From Bacillota bacterium (GTDB lineage Bacteria > Bacillota > Clostridia > Acetivibrionales > JANLFN01), in contig JAEZTC010000012.1 in assembly GCA_023421675.1 (NCBI GenBank), forward strand, positions 49,674 to 113,673: a DNA stretch of 64,000 nt, in the 5' to 3' direction. The translations under genes were made by a program, and so were the position numbers. Position 1 is the stretch's first letter, and the number at the start of each line of letters is the position of its first letter. The notes below the pieces were generated by a model that did no database searches, had not been told where the DNA came from, and saw only the letters and a program-made list of their open reading frames with translations. This document shows, one piece after another, positions 8,717 to 17,752 of this stretch.

Positions 8717-8744
8717 AAAAAAAAATGCTTCCGATAGAAGCATT
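8717..8744 (-). terminator. Terminator after the small coiled protein gene
   Basis: AATGCTTC / GAAGCATT eight-base-pair stem with a 5-base loop, followed on the minus strand by a run of nine T. Confidence 0.85.
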
Positions 8745-8765
8745 CTTTTTATAATGTATTGTATT

Positions 8766-8975
8766 TTAAGAAATAGCATTAGCTTTTTTAACAGGGAAGT
8801 ATCTTACAGTCTTTTTTGACTTACATAAAAGTGAATTATATTCTTCCACAAGCTTATTATATTCTTTTCCAAGATCAAGAATGATATTAAGCAGGTAGAC
8901 TTCATTTTCTGTACGTTCATACTTCAAAAAGTAGTTTGCGGCCTCTTCAATCTTATGTTGCAGAAGTTTGTCCAT
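8766..8975 (-). CDS. Small helical protein of unknown function
   Basis: 69 residues starting MDKLLQHKIEEAANYFLKYE. It is predicted all-helical with heptad-like leucine spacing (LLNIILDLGKEYNKLVEEYNSLL) and a basic C-terminal tail. There is no signal peptide or membrane segment. The ATG at 8975 is preceded by GGGAGG; an ATG 12 bases upstream overlaps that site. It has a well-formed promoter (9016-9044) and terminator, so it is a real single gene. No family was recognised. Confidence 0.7.
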   Translation of the reverse strand: MDKLLQHKIEEAANYFLKYERTENEVYLLNIILDLGKEYNKLVEEYNSLLCKSKKTVRYFPVKKANAIS

Positions 8976-9015
8976 AATACCTCCCATTGATACTTACAAT
9001 TAAATTTGCTATTGG

Positions 9016-9044
9016 ATTATACCACGTTTTTACATTTGTTCCAA
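9016..9044 (-). promoter_or_regulatory. Predicted sigma-A promoter of the small helical protein gene
   Basis: Minus-strand TTGGAA (9039-9044), 17-base spacer, TATAAT (9016-9021) preceded by TGG, an extended -10. Confidence 0.65.
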
Positions 9045-9141
9045 TTAAAGATGTTTATAATTAAGTATTTACAGGGCTTAAAAGATTGATTCATTCGGGC
9101 AATATTATTACCTGTTCTATGGACATAATACCTATTATATG

Positions 9142-9170
9142 TTGAATAGATGCCGATAAGGATGTATAAT
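9142..9170 (+). promoter_or_regulatory. Predicted sigma-A promoter of the SGNH hydrolase gene
   Basis: TTGAAT (9142-9147), 17-base spacer, TATAAT (9165-9170), 26 bases before the ATG. Confidence 0.65.
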
Positions 9171-9196
9171 TTAGTAAAAAATACTGGGTGAAAAAT

Positions 9197-10366
9197 ATGA
9201 TATTTAACAGAAGAGCAAGCAAAACATTTATTTCATTAATATTTATATGTTTCATTTCTTCAAGTATCTTCATAGCCTTTAGTTTCACTAATACAAATGC
9301 AGAGGACCAAGGTCAAATTACCCATAAAATACTATCTTCAAATGAAAAAAACCTACCTGGAGATAAGGCTTCCTCTACTGAAATATCACTTCCTTCTAAA
9401 ATATATGCAGTTGTAGGAAAAGAGATCAATATATATTTTGAAAATATCTTAAATGATAAAGCTGAAAAATATGATTTTACTGTAAAATGTAATATAGGCA
9501 TGCAGCAGACTGACAGATGGACATGCAAACCGGCATCACCGGGAACATATAATCTTTCCATCTCGGTATACAATCAAAATTCTTTTATATGCTCCGCATC
9601 AACAGATATTATTGTTTCAAATCCCAATACAAGCACTGGTGAAAAAACATTTCTGGCTATAGGGGACAGTACTACAACCGGAAGCATATATACAGGGGAA
9701 ATGCTAAAGCTTGCCAATTCGGATAAGATAAGGCTTTCACTTATCGGCACCAAAGGAAATGGTTCAAATAAATTTGAAGGGTTTAGCGGGTGGACCATAA
9801 GCAAATTTTTTGAGAATTCACAAAGTCCTTTTGTATATAATGGAAGCTTTGATTTTAAAAAATATATGGAGACAAATAAGCTGAATTGCCCTGATTTTGT
9901 TTTAATTAATCTGGGAATAAATGATGTAATGAGTTTTGAAGATGACGAAAAACTTGGCAAGGCGATACCTGAAATAATTAAAAAACTTCAGGCAATGACA
10001 GACAATATAAAAAGCTATAATAGCAAAATAAATATTGGAATTGCCGTTACAATTCCGCCGTCAAAAAGTCAGGATGCATTCGGTGAAAGCTACGGTTGCC
10101 AGTTGCCCCAGTGGAGATGTAAAAGAAACAACTTTATTTGGAATAAGGAATTGATAAGTGAATTTGATAACAAGGAGTCCCAGGGATTATATCTTGTACC
10201 AATAAACGTTAACCTTGATACAGTTAATAATATGCAGGTAAAAGAAAGCGCAATCAACAGCAGAAACCCGAATAAAGTAATAAGGCAGAGCAATGGTGTT
10301 CATCCCGGTTTCACAGGTTATTATCAGATTGCGGATGAAATTTATTACTGGCTCAGATCATTCTAA
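9197..10366 (+). CDS. Secreted SGNH/GDSL-family hydrolase
   Basis: About 389 residues with an N-terminal signal segment (basic NRRASK, then a long hydrophobic stretch to about residue 32). Residues ~40-130 form a beta-rich accessory domain. The SGNH catalytic domain begins with block I FLAIGDSTTTGS (catalytic Ser). NLGINDV is block III (catalytic Asn) and NGVHPGFTGYYQIAD is block V (catalytic His). Such secreted enzymes are usually esterases, in fibre-degrading clostridia often deacetylases of plant polysaccharide, but the substrate cannot be told here. The ATG at 9197 has GGGTG upstream; an in-frame GTG at 9188 is the alternative. It has its own promoter and terminator. Confidence 0.85.
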   Translation: MIFNRRASKTFISLIFICFISSSIFIAFSFTNTNAEDQGQITHKILSSNEKNLPGDKASSTEISLPSKIYAVVGKEINIYFENILNDKAEKYDFTVKCNIGMQQTDRWTCKPASPGTYNLSISVYNQNSFICSASTDIIVSNPNTSTGEKTFLAIGDSTTTGSIYTGEMLKLANSDKIRLSLIGTKGNGSNKFEGFSGWTISKFFENSQSPFVYNGSFDFKKYMETNKLNCPDFVLINLGINDVMSFEDDEKLGKAIPEIIKKLQAMTDNIKSYNSKINIGIAVTIPPSKSQDAFGESYGCQLPQWRCKRNNFIWNKELISEFDNKESQGLYLVPINVNLDTVNNMQVKESAINSRNPNKVIRQSNGVHPGFTGYYQIADEIYYWLRSF

Positions 10367-10383
10367 TTAAAAAACATTTTTCG

Positions 10384-10409
10384 ATAGAGACTGAATAGTC
10401 TCTATTTTT
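10384..10409 (+). terminator. Terminator after the SGNH hydrolase
   Basis: ATAGAGACT / AGTCTCTAT nine-base-pair stem, GAAT loop, then a T-run. Confidence 0.85.
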
Positions 10410-10619
10410 ATTTCAAAAAACATTTGACACATTTATTATTTTAATTATTCCAAGTTTATGTAGTATATTTATTTTATGCTAAAGTCTATATCTTTTTAAT
10501 ACTTTTTGGCGATATCTTTTATGTTGCTGCAAGATATTCAGATTTCCATTATGCTCATAATATGCTTATTTTTCGTAACTAAAAAATTGATAATAATACT
10601 ATTATTTATCGGTTTCGTT

Positions 10620-12101
10620 CTATTGTATACCACTGTAAACAATTTTTCCGTCTTTTATAACATACTCAACCTGACGTAAATCAGATATATTCTTTAGCGG
10701 ATTTGAGCGTAGGATAACGAGATCAGCGTTTTTTCCCGGATCTATACTTCCAAGTTCGTCAGTAGCGCCTAAGAGTTCCGCAGCATTTACCGTAGCAGTT
10801 CGAATGGCTTCATATTCGTCCATTCCATGCTTCACAAACAACTCAAGTTCTTTGTATAGAAAGCCATGGGGAACGTATCCTGCGCCGCCCATTCCCGCGT
10901 CTACTCCCGCTACAATTTTCACCCCGAATTTGATAGCGTTTTCTAAATTAACAGGAAAATACTGCTGCTTATAATTAGGCATCTCAGCATAGAATTTCGC
11001 CCAATTCGGATCAGCCTCGGATTTTATAGCTTTCCTTTGCTTTTCCAAAGCCTTTTTACCCATGGAATGATATGGTTCCGGTATGGCCTCCTTAATTTCC
11101 TGTCCATTGAACAAGTCGGGGTTTTCTATTAAATCCGCCCAATGATTAAAACAGTATGCTGTAGGAACCCAGTAGACTCCGGTTTCTTTCATTCGTTTGA
11201 ATGTTTCCTCGTCTATCAATCCGAGCGGTGCATGCTCGATGCTGTCCACACCTGCTTCAACTGCTTGTTTAATACCCTCAGGCAGGCAGATTGAATGTGT
11301 GGATACTTTCAACCCTTCGTCATGAGCACATTTTACGATAGCTTTCAATACCTCCGGCTTCATACTTGCATCAAGCAGACGGGGATCGATCTTTCTTTTT
11401 AAATAAAACTCCCGACTCTCGGGATCATTCTCAATTATTGACAGATATGCACCCGGTGTGGTGGATTTAATAAAATCCACACCGACCTTTTTCAACTTTT
11501 GAATGACCTCCGGTACTTCTTGTGGCTTGTCGATATCAATAGACAAGCCGTGAGCCCCAAAAATGACACTTAAAAATGATAGTAAAACCGGAGGAGCAGG
11601 AATAAATCTTTTTATACTAAAATAACCATATGGCGCAGATAATGCAGGACCGCTTGCGAAAATCCGAGGACCTACGTATTTTCCCTTGTTAACTTGATCT
11701 CTGAACCTTAGAATACTGTAACCAAAAGAACCGGGCATATTTCTTATTGTTGTAACACCGGATTTTAAAGTTAAGAAGGAATGCCGCAGATACTTTTTTG
11801 TCATGGATTCCGTACTGATTCTTCCGTAATCGTCAACACCCGGATGGGCAAGATGCACGTGGGCATCAATCAACCCCGGAAGAATATACCGGTCTGAAAG
11901 CTCTAAAACTTCTGCATTTTCAGGAATAGCTATGGATTCAGCGGAGCCGATTTTATCGATCTTTCCACCACTGCAAATAATGGTACTGTTCTCATGGACA
12001 GTTTTCTCCAAAACATCAATAATATTTACATCGGTTATGACCAACACCTCAGAATGCTTATTGATACTGGGAATAGTGTTCTCATATTTTCTTTTTGCCA
12101 T
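10620..12101 (-). CDS. Metal-dependent amidohydrolase family protein
   Basis: 493-residue cytosolic hydrolase of the imidazolonepropionase/prolidase-like amidohydrolase group. LPGLIDAHVHLAHPG gives the HxH metal pair. STHSICLPEGI and SIEHAPLGL give the further metal histidines, and VAGVDAGMGG the catalytic Asp. The C-terminus (SIDPGKNADLVILRSNPL) is the composite beta-domain that flanks the barrel in this family. The carboxylated Lys expected on strand 4 is probably DFIKSTTPGAY. The start MAKRKYENT at 12101 is 8 bases after GGAGG. The substrate is unknown; a cyclic amide or dipeptide is the family norm. Isolated gene. Confidence 0.82.
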   Translation of the reverse strand: MAKRKYENTIPSINKHSEVLVITDVNIIDVLEKTVHENSTIICSGGKIDKIGSAESIAIPENAEVLELSDRYILPGLIDAHVHLAHPGVDDYGRISTESMTKKYLRHSFLTLKSGVTTIRNMPGSFGYSILRFRDQVNKGKYVGPRIFASGPALSAPYGYFSIKRFIPAPPVLLSFLSVIFGAHGLSIDIDKPQEVPEVIQKLKKVGVDFIKSTTPGAYLSIIENDPESREFYLKRKIDPRLLDASMKPEVLKAIVKCAHDEGLKVSTHSICLPEGIKQAVEAGVDSIEHAPLGLIDEETFKRMKETGVYWVPTAYCFNHWADLIENPDLFNGQEIKEAIPEPYHSMGKKALEKQRKAIKSEADPNWAKFYAEMPNYKQQYFPVNLENAIKFGVKIVAGVDAGMGGAGYVPHGFLYKELELFVKHGMDEYEAIRTATVNAAELLGATDELGSIDPGKNADLVILRSNPLKNISDLRQVEYVIKDGKIVYSGIQ

Positions 12102-12261
12102 CTGCTTGGCCTCCATATCTATTAAAATTCGCCATACCAGAAGATAAAGATTTTATTTTCATTTTTAATCCGAGTGCTACGTTACATTATATAAATATTC
12201 TCACAGTATCATTATATAATAAATCTATGCAAAAATAAGTCTCTATTCGCTCTGGCAGGCC

Positions 12262-12322
12262 GAAAACATAAAAAACTTCGAGTGTTTACTCGAAGTTTTT
12301 TGGTGCGGATGACAGGACTTGA
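12262..12322 (-). repeat. Copy 1 of a 61-base direct repeat: tRNA-Leu 3' end plus its terminator
   Basis: Identical over about 61 bases to 12490-12550. On the minus strand it holds the T-arm half, acceptor strand and CCA of tRNA-Leu, followed by the complete terminator (stem ACTTCGAGT / ACTCGAAGT). There is no matching 5' tRNA half directly upstream; identity stops in the T loop. Upstream bases 12365-12371 share ATGTGGC with the tRNA start, so this may be a decayed second tRNA gene of about 75 bases. Alternatively it is an integration scar. Confidence 0.8.
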
Positions 12323-12489
12323 CCGTTTGCTTCGCTTTGCTCGCACACTACCACCTCGACTCAGGCCACATAGGAGAGCTGTTCAGCGAAGCGCAACGAC
12401 CAGCCTCAGTCTCGGCTCACTCAGCTAAAAACATACATTTAGCATGTTTTTTTCACGCTTCGTGCCTTCTCAGGTTCAATTCCTGTCCT
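12323..12489. other. Structured non-coding insert between the two tRNA-end repeats
   Basis: 167 bases with no plausible gene. It contains nested inverted repeats: GCTTCGCT with AGCGAAGC, GACTCAGGC with GCCTCAGTC (one mismatch), and AAAACAT with ATGTTTT. Its right end (CAGGTTCAATTCCTGTCCTG) resembles a tRNA T-arm in the opposite orientation to the left-hand one. It could be a decayed tRNA, a small palindromic mobile element, or a structured RNA. No known family was recognised. Confidence 0.45.
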
Positions 12490-12497
12490 GAAAACAT

Positions 12498-12528
12498 AAA
12501 AAACTTCGAGTGTTTACTCGAAGTTTTT

Positions 12529-12529
<1 letters not shown>
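12498..12529 (-). terminator. Terminator of tRNA-Leu
   Basis: A nine-base-pair GC-containing stem (ACTTCGAGT / ACTCGAAGT) with a GTTT loop, extended by A/T pairs and ending in six T on the minus strand. It touches the tRNA CCA end. Confidence 0.9.
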
Positions 12530-12611
<82 letters not shown>

Positions 12612-12625
12612 ATGACAGCTATAAT

Positions 12626-12654
12626 ATTTTAACACTAAGGACGCTAAAAATCAA
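12626..12654 (-). promoter_or_regulatory. Predicted promoter of tRNA-Leu
   Basis: Minus-strand TTGATT (12649-12654), 17-base spacer, TAAAAT (12626-12631), 15 bases before the mature 5' end. Confidence 0.6.
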
Positions 12655-12666
12655 TATGCAGAATTC

Positions 12667-13095
12667 TCAGCCTGATATTGGAAGAGAAAAATTAAGTTTC
12701 TTTAAAAGTCCGGCTGCATTATCCTTAATATAGTAAAATAAAAACTTTTCTCTGTCATCAAACACACCTAAAATAACATCTCCTTTTTCAGGTATGACAA
12801 CAATCAGCCTTTTTACAGTATAACTGCCCATTGTGCTGTGCAGTTTTTCACTCGGTTCTATAGGTATTCCTATCATGTACCCGCTTTCAGGCACAGGTCT
12901 TAACTTCATACACGGACCGGCTATTCTGCCTGTCAGCTTCAAAGCTTCCTTTTTTATTGCTTTATTCATTTCAACACTTTTTATTACCCGTTCCTGTTTT
13001 ATATCAAAGATTTCTGCACATTCATCAGCATAAACCGCCATTCCGGCTAAGAAAAAAGAAACAGTTATAAATAATACCAACATTTTGAGCTTCAT
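12667..13095 (-). CDS. Secreted protein of unknown function
   Basis: 142 residues. MKLKMLVLFITVSFFLAGMA followed by VYADE is a signal peptide with a likely cleavage after YA. The mature ~118-residue domain contains two cysteines (CAEIFD and GPCMKLRP) and a beta-rich C-terminal half (VKRLIVVIPEKGDVILGVFDDREK). GGGTG lies upstream of the ATG. No family was recognised. It is between tRNA-Leu and a divergent membrane peptide, so context gives no clue. Confidence 0.65.
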   Translation of the reverse strand: MKLKMLVLFITVSFFLAGMAVYADECAEIFDIKQERVIKSVEMNKAIKKEALKLTGRIAGPCMKLRPVPESGYMIGIPIEPSEKLHSTMGSYTVKRLIVVIPEKGDVILGVFDDREKFLFYYIKDNAAGLLKKLNFSLPISG

Positions 13096-13139
13096 TTAAA
13101 TCACCCATATAAAAGTATCCCCGGGAAAGTTAAATAATA

Positions 13140-13166
13140 TTGAAGTGCAAATGCTTATGGTATAAT
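13140..13166 (+). promoter_or_regulatory. Predicted extended -10 promoter
   Basis: TTGAAG and TATAAT (13161-13166) with a short 15-base spacer, compensated by the TGG extension just before the -10. It drives the small membrane protein at 13214. Confidence 0.45.
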
Positions 13167-13213
13167 ATGGATAGGTAATTATATTTTTATTTGTATTTCT
13201 TGGGGGAATTTTT

Positions 13214-13456
13214 ATGACATTATTCTTTTTGATATTTATAATTGCTCCATGTGCTGGGCTTCTGTTGTTTGTAGGAGTTAGAAAAAACTTGAATTATACA
13301 ATCCTTGCCATATTCGGAGTTCAATTAACAATAATAGGCGGGTTAGTTTGTCTATTAATCCATGGTGCCTATGGAATAATCGCAGGTGCAATCATAATAT
13401 TTACAGGTTTTCTGCTCTCTTTAACTTCACTTATTGCAACATCCGGTGAAAACTAA
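13214..13456 (+). CDS. Small membrane protein, three helices
   Basis: 80 residues, nearly all hydrophobic: helices at about 2-21, 29-50 and 53-73, with a short KNLN loop between the first two. The ATG has GGGGG about 10 bases upstream. It ends one base before the convergent cbiP stop. Function unknown. Confidence 0.6.
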   Translation: MTLFFLIFIIAPCAGLLLFVGVRKNLNYTILAIFGVQLTIIGGLVCLLIHGAYGIIAGAIIIFTGFLLSLTSLIATSGEN

Positions 13457-13457
13457 A

Positions 13458-14966
13458 TTATAACTCAATAATTTTATATATTTGATTGATATCAAGGTTA
13501 TTTTTAATAATATCAGCAAGCAGATCATACTGCCTTTCACGTTCAAGCTTTATATCCAATATGCTGTTCTTTATCTGAGCAACGCCTTTTTTCTTCCTCA
13601 GATTATTAAGAAAACCTATAGTAAATTCCTCATTATCAAATATTCCGTGAAAATATGTTCCATAAAAGGTGCCTGAAGAATCAACAACACCTGTCACGTT
13701 TCCTTCATCGCTAATCAAAAATGGCTCACAATCATCCATCAATTCCGTTGTACCCATATGAATCTCGTAGCCTGTAACATTAAAATCCCGAAGTCCCTCC
13801 AAAAGGCCTTTATTACTACTTATTCTACCTCTGTTCTGTGTAGTAGTTTTATCTGGCATGAAAACGGTTTTGACGTTTAAAAGACCAAATCCGTTAATGC
13901 AACTAATCCTAGATTCAACTCCTGTCGGGTCCTCTATTGTTTTTCCAAGCATCTGGTAGCCTCCGCAGATACCAAATACTATTGTACCTTTTTTAGAAAG
14001 CTCAACAATCCTGCTTTCCAGCCCAGTATGTCTTAGGTAAATGAAATCCTCCACAGTATTCTTTGAGCCGGGAAGAATTATCATATCAGGGTGTCCAAGG
14101 TCACTCACACTACCAATGTACCTTACACAATTTCCTTCAAGCTGTTCTAAAGCATTTAAGTCAGTAAAATTGGATATATGGGGCAGCTTTATGACAGCTA
14201 TATCAAGCTCACCATCAGTGTTTTTTTGAGTTTTATTCTCCAATTTTTCTACGGCACTGTCCTCATCATCTATAGATAGATTCACATATGGAAGCACTCC
14301 AAGAAGAGGTTTTTCAGTGATATCCTCAAGCTTACTAAATCCTGATCTGAGAATTTCCAAATCACCACGGAATTTATTTATTACCATGCCCTTTACCCTG
14401 TCTCTTTCGTCCGGTTCCAAAAGCATTATTGTTCCTGCAAGTGAAGCAAATACGCCGCCCTTATCAATATCACCCACAAGTATGACAGGAGCATTTGCCA
14501 TTTTGGCAGTACCCATGTTCACAAAATCATTTTCTTTCATGTTAATTTCTGCTGGGCTTCCGGCACCTTCAATAACTATAATATCGTTGTTTTTACTAAG
14601 TTCCTCATATGCCTTTCTAATTTCTCTTTGCATTTTTTCCTTGAGGGCATAGTATTCTTTTCCTGTAAAATTACCGTATACCTCGCCGTTTAAAATCACC
14701 TGCATTTTTGTGCTTGACGTTATTTTAAGTAAAATGGGATTCATAAAATACGAAGGTAATTGTCCGCATGCTTCAGCCTGAACGGCCTGCGCCCTGCCAA
14801 TTTCTTTTCCGTCCTGAGTAATATATGAATTCAAAGCTATATTCTGTGCCTTAAATGGTGCTACTTTGTAGCCTTCTCTGGACAAAAGCCTGCACAATCC
14901 AGCAGTCAGTATGCTTTTTCCAACAGAAGATGCTGTCCCTTGAATCATAATATTTTTAGCCGTCAT
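13458..14966 (-). CDS. cbiP: Cobyric acid synthase (adenosylcobyrate amidation)
   Basis: Glutamine-dependent amidation of cobyrinic a,c-diamide side chains b, d, e and g in B12 synthesis. The N-terminal ATPase domain starts MIQGTASSVGKSILTAG (P-loop variant), followed by PFKAQNIALNSYIT. The C-terminal glutamine amidotransferase domain has the nucleophile Cys in FGICGGYQMLG and the catalytic His in YGTYFHGIFD. 502 residues, full length. The start codon overlaps the cbiA stop as TAATG, so the two genes are translationally coupled. Only these two late-corrin-ring genes and cobT are in this window. Confidence 0.95.
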   Translation of the reverse strand: MTAKNIMIQGTASSVGKSILTAGLCRLLSREGYKVAPFKAQNIALNSYITQDGKEIGRAQAVQAEACGQLPSYFMNPILLKITSSTKMQVILNGEVYGNFTGKEYYALKEKMQREIRKAYEELSKNNDIIVIEGAGSPAEINMKENDFVNMGTAKMANAPVILVGDIDKGGVFASLAGTIMLLEPDERDRVKGMVINKFRGDLEILRSGFSKLEDITEKPLLGVLPYVNLSIDDEDSAVEKLENKTQKNTDGELDIAVIKLPHISNFTDLNALEQLEGNCVRYIGSVSDLGHPDMIILPGSKNTVEDFIYLRHTGLESRIVELSKKGTIVFGICGGYQMLGKTIEDPTGVESRISCINGFGLLNVKTVFMPDKTTTQNRGRISSNKGLLEGLRDFNVTGYEIHMGTTELMDDCEPFLISDEGNVTGVVDSSGTFYGTYFHGIFDNEEFTIGFLNNLRKKKGVAQIKNSILDIKLERERQYDLLADIIKNNLDINQIYKIIEL

Positions 14967-16360
14967 TAAAATGCCCCCCTAATAGTTCCAAACCTTTTGC
15001 AGCTTTCCACAAAACCCTCCGCGAACTCCGGATTTGAACAAAAATGTATATGAGGGTACCCAGCAAGGACATTGTTAATTTTATAACCGCTTTTAAAGAC
15101 TGCCGCTGCACCGTAAGCCTTGGATACACTGAAACACTCCTGTACGTCATGAATTAAGTCGGTTGTCGAGAAGTGAAACTCATGGCCCTTTATGCTCTGC
15201 CCTTTCCGGGATAGTATATTATCTTCAATGGTTTTAATATTGGTATATCCGAATGTTTGGAGTTTTGGTGTCATATGGCTTTTGCCCGGAATAACCCCCG
15301 ACATTAAGTATTCTTTTCCGTCAATATCAAATATGCTTTCCGAAAGGTACATCAAACCTCCACACTCTCCATAAACCGGCATACCCTTTGTAGCCGCATC
15401 ATAAATTGATTTTTTCATAGAAATATTCCTTTCAAGCTGTTGAACAAATAGTTCAGGATAACCTCCGCCTATGTATAATCCATCAGCATCCCCAGGAATA
15501 CTTTCATCCTCAAGAGGACTAAAATATTTAAGTTCTGCCCCAAGCTTTTCAAGCAGTTCCAAACCATCTCTGTAATAAAAGCTAAAGGCTTTATCCATAG
15601 CAACACCAATTATTGTTTTTGGTGGATTTATATCAGGAAGCCCAGATTGATGTTTTGCATTATCAATATCAGGTGCTGTTTCAGCTATTTTTATAAGGGT
15701 TTCAAGGTCTATTCCTTTAAGAACCTTTTGTGCAAGTGCATTGGTTTTTTCCTCCAGGTCTGATAGTTCACCAGCTGTAACAAGCCCCAGATGCCTGCTT
15801 TCAAAGGTCACATCCGTTTTATCTAGGTAACCCAGCACTTTAGCTGAGGTATTGTTTTCTATTGCTTCCTTAAGAAGCTGGTAGTGAGCTTCGCTATAAA
15901 TATTATTAAAAATGACTCCGGCAATATTAACATTTTCATTGAACTCGCAAAACCCTTTAACTATGGCAGCAGCACTAAGTGCAAGTGATTCACCATTAAC
16001 AACCAACACTGCAGGGGTTTTAGTAATTTGTGCAACATGCGCGGTGCTTCCTTCGATAGATGTTCCTCCAAGCCCATCATAAAAGCCCATTACGCCTTCT
16101 ATAATGCTTATATCGGCGCTGTTCCCGCTTCTTTGTAATAGTCTTAATACAGTATTATTATCCAGCATCCAACTGTCAAGATTTCTGGAATATCTACGAG
16201 TAACAAAGGTATGAAAGGCAGGGTCTATATAATCGGGACCAACCTTGAAGGGTTGAACGCATATTCCCTTTTTAACCAGAGCAGCCATTATGCCAATAGA
16301 GACGGTAGTTTTACCGCATCCGCTGTTGGTACCGCCAATAATAATCCTTGGAATCTTCAT
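14966..16360 (-). CDS. cbiA: Cobyrinate a,c-diamide synthase
   Basis: ATP- and glutamine-dependent amidation of cobyrinate at positions a and c. MKIPRIIIGGTNSGCGKTTV contains the P-loop of the dethiobiotin-synthetase-like domain, and YGECGGLMYLSE holds the amidotransferase Cys. The true start is the ATG at 16360, directly after GGGAGG; the 14 extra upstream codons read through that site. 464 residues. First gene of the cbiA-cbiP pair. No cobalamin riboswitch was recognised in the ~180 bases before it, which is unusual for B12 genes. Confidence 0.94.
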   Translation of the reverse strand: MKIPRIIIGGTNSGCGKTTVSIGIMAALVKKGICVQPFKVGPDYIDPAFHTFVTRRYSRNLDSWMLDNNTVLRLLQRSGNSADISIIEGVMGFYDGLGGTSIEGSTAHVAQITKTPAVLVVNGESLALSAAAIVKGFCEFNENVNIAGVIFNNIYSEAHYQLLKEAIENNTSAKVLGYLDKTDVTFESRHLGLVTAGELSDLEEKTNALAQKVLKGIDLETLIKIAETAPDIDNAKHQSGLPDINPPKTIIGVAMDKAFSFYYRDGLELLEKLGAELKYFSPLEDESIPGDADGLYIGGGYPELFVQQLERNISMKKSIYDAATKGMPVYGECGGLMYLSESIFDIDGKEYLMSGVIPGKSHMTPKLQTFGYTNIKTIEDNILSRKGQSIKGHEFHFSTTDLIHDVQECFSVSKAYGAAAVFKSGYKINNVLAGYPHIHFCSNPEFAEGFVESCKRFGTIRGAF

Positions 16361-16540
16361 AATACCTCCCATAGCAAGGACAGTTTTGTATATTAGAATC
16401 ATGTTATCAAAACAATATGCTTATTGCAACAAAGCAGTTTATAGTCTTTTCACTATAGTCAAACTTTGCTATAATGTATAGGTTGCAGGTAATAAAATGT
16501 ATCATTAATTTTTTAAATATATAGGTAAAGGATGCTGCTT

Positions 16541-17749
16541 ATGAAATATGTTGTAGTTTTAGGAGACGGCATGGCAGACTGTCCCATGCCCCAGCTGGGC
16601 GATAAAACACCTCTTGAATGTGCAAAAAAGCCTAACATAGACAACCTGGCAAGAAAAGGCGAGGTAGGAATGGTTAAAACTGTTCCTGATGGGATTGCTC
16701 CCGGAAGTGATGTGGCTAATCTTTCCGTTTTGGGTTATAACCCAAAGAAATATTATACCGGACGTTCACCTCTTGAAGCCGTAAGCATCGGAGTAAAGCT
16801 TGAAGATACCGACACAGCCTTCAGATGTAATCTGGTCACTCTTTCAGATGATGAAAGCTATGAAGATAAAATTATGGTGGATTACAGTTCCGATGAGATA
16901 TCTACCCAAGAATCCCGTGAGCTTATGTATGAAATAGAGAAGAGATTCGGAAACGATGTGGTAAAGTTTTACCCCGGCATTAGCTACCGTCACTGCATGG
17001 TAATTAAAAACGGGCCTGAAAAATACGGACTTACTCCGCCGCATGACATATCTGATAAACCTATAAAAGAATACTTACCGAAATATGAATCGGGACAACT
17101 CCTTCTTGATATGATGAAGGAAAGCAATAAGTTCCTGGGTGAACATCCTGTAAACAAAAACAGAATATCCCGCGGACTTAGGCCTGCCAATTCAATATGG
17201 CTCTGGGGACAGGGTAAAAAGCTTACAATACCTGGATTCTTTGAGAAATATGGAGTTAAAGGGTCGGTAATTTCAGCTGTCGACTTAATTAAAGGAATAG
17301 GCTTAAGTGCCGGAATGAGATCCATAGACGTAGAGGGTGCTACAGGCAATATACATACAAATTTCAAGGGCAAAGCCGATGCAGCACTTAAAGAACTGGA
17401 AAACGGTCAGGATTTTGTTTATATCCATGTAGAAGCTCCGGATGAATGCGGTCACAGGTTTGAAATAGAAAACAAGGTAAAATCAATAGAATTGATTGAC
17501 GAAAAGATTGTAGGAACGCTTTTAAAAGGCCTTGAAAAATATGAAGATTATAGAATCCTCGTGATGCCTGATCACCCGACTCCGTTGAGTATCAGGACCC
17601 ATAGTTCTGACCCTGTGCCATATATTATTTATCAGAAAAACGCACTAAAAAGCAGCGGCATTGATGGGTATACCGAAAAGGAAGCAGCTAAAACAGGACT
17701 TTATATTGATGAAGGCTATACTGTAATGGACCGTTTCTTGATGAAATAA
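16541..17749 (+). CDS. apgM: Cofactor-independent phosphoglycerate mutase / proposed homoserine kinase family
   Basis: Alkaline-phosphatase-superfamily protein of the archaeal-type ApgM group. MKYVVVLGDGMADCPMPQ supplies the first metal Asp. GIAPGSDVANLSVLGY contains the catalytic Ser. PDECGHR and MPDHPTPLSIRTHSSDPVP supply the remaining metal ligands. In bacteria this subgroup is annotated either as 2,3-bisphosphoglycerate-independent mutase or as a proposed homoserine kinase; the sequence alone does not decide. The ATG at 16541 is 8-9 bases after AAAGG; an ATG nine bases earlier is too close. 402 residues, full length. It ends 3 bases before the convergent recombinase gene. Confidence 0.88.
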   Translation: MKYVVVLGDGMADCPMPQLGDKTPLECAKKPNIDNLARKGEVGMVKTVPDGIAPGSDVANLSVLGYNPKKYYTGRSPLEAVSIGVKLEDTDTAFRCNLVTLSDDESYEDKIMVDYSSDEISTQESRELMYEIEKRFGNDVVKFYPGISYRHCMVIKNGPEKYGLTPPHDISDKPIKEYLPKYESGQLLLDMMKESNKFLGEHPVNKNRISRGLRPANSIWLWGQGKKLTIPGFFEKYGVKGSVISAVDLIKGIGLSAGMRSIDVEGATGNIHTNFKGKADAALKELENGQDFVYIHVEAPDECGHRFEIENKVKSIELIDEKIVGTLLKGLEKYEDYRILVMPDHPTPLSIRTHSSDPVPYIIYQKNALKSSGIDGYTEKEAAKTGLYIDEGYTVMDRFLMK

Positions 17750-17752
17750 ACT

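Noticed and set aside
8546..8765. SAM riboswitch or T-box upstream of metA
   Set aside because: No recognisable conserved core or specifier loop; only a plain promoter was seen.
16361..16540. Cobalamin riboswitch upstream of cbiA
   Set aside because: The region is too short and lacks the conserved B12-box and core helices; only a small imperfect hairpin is present.
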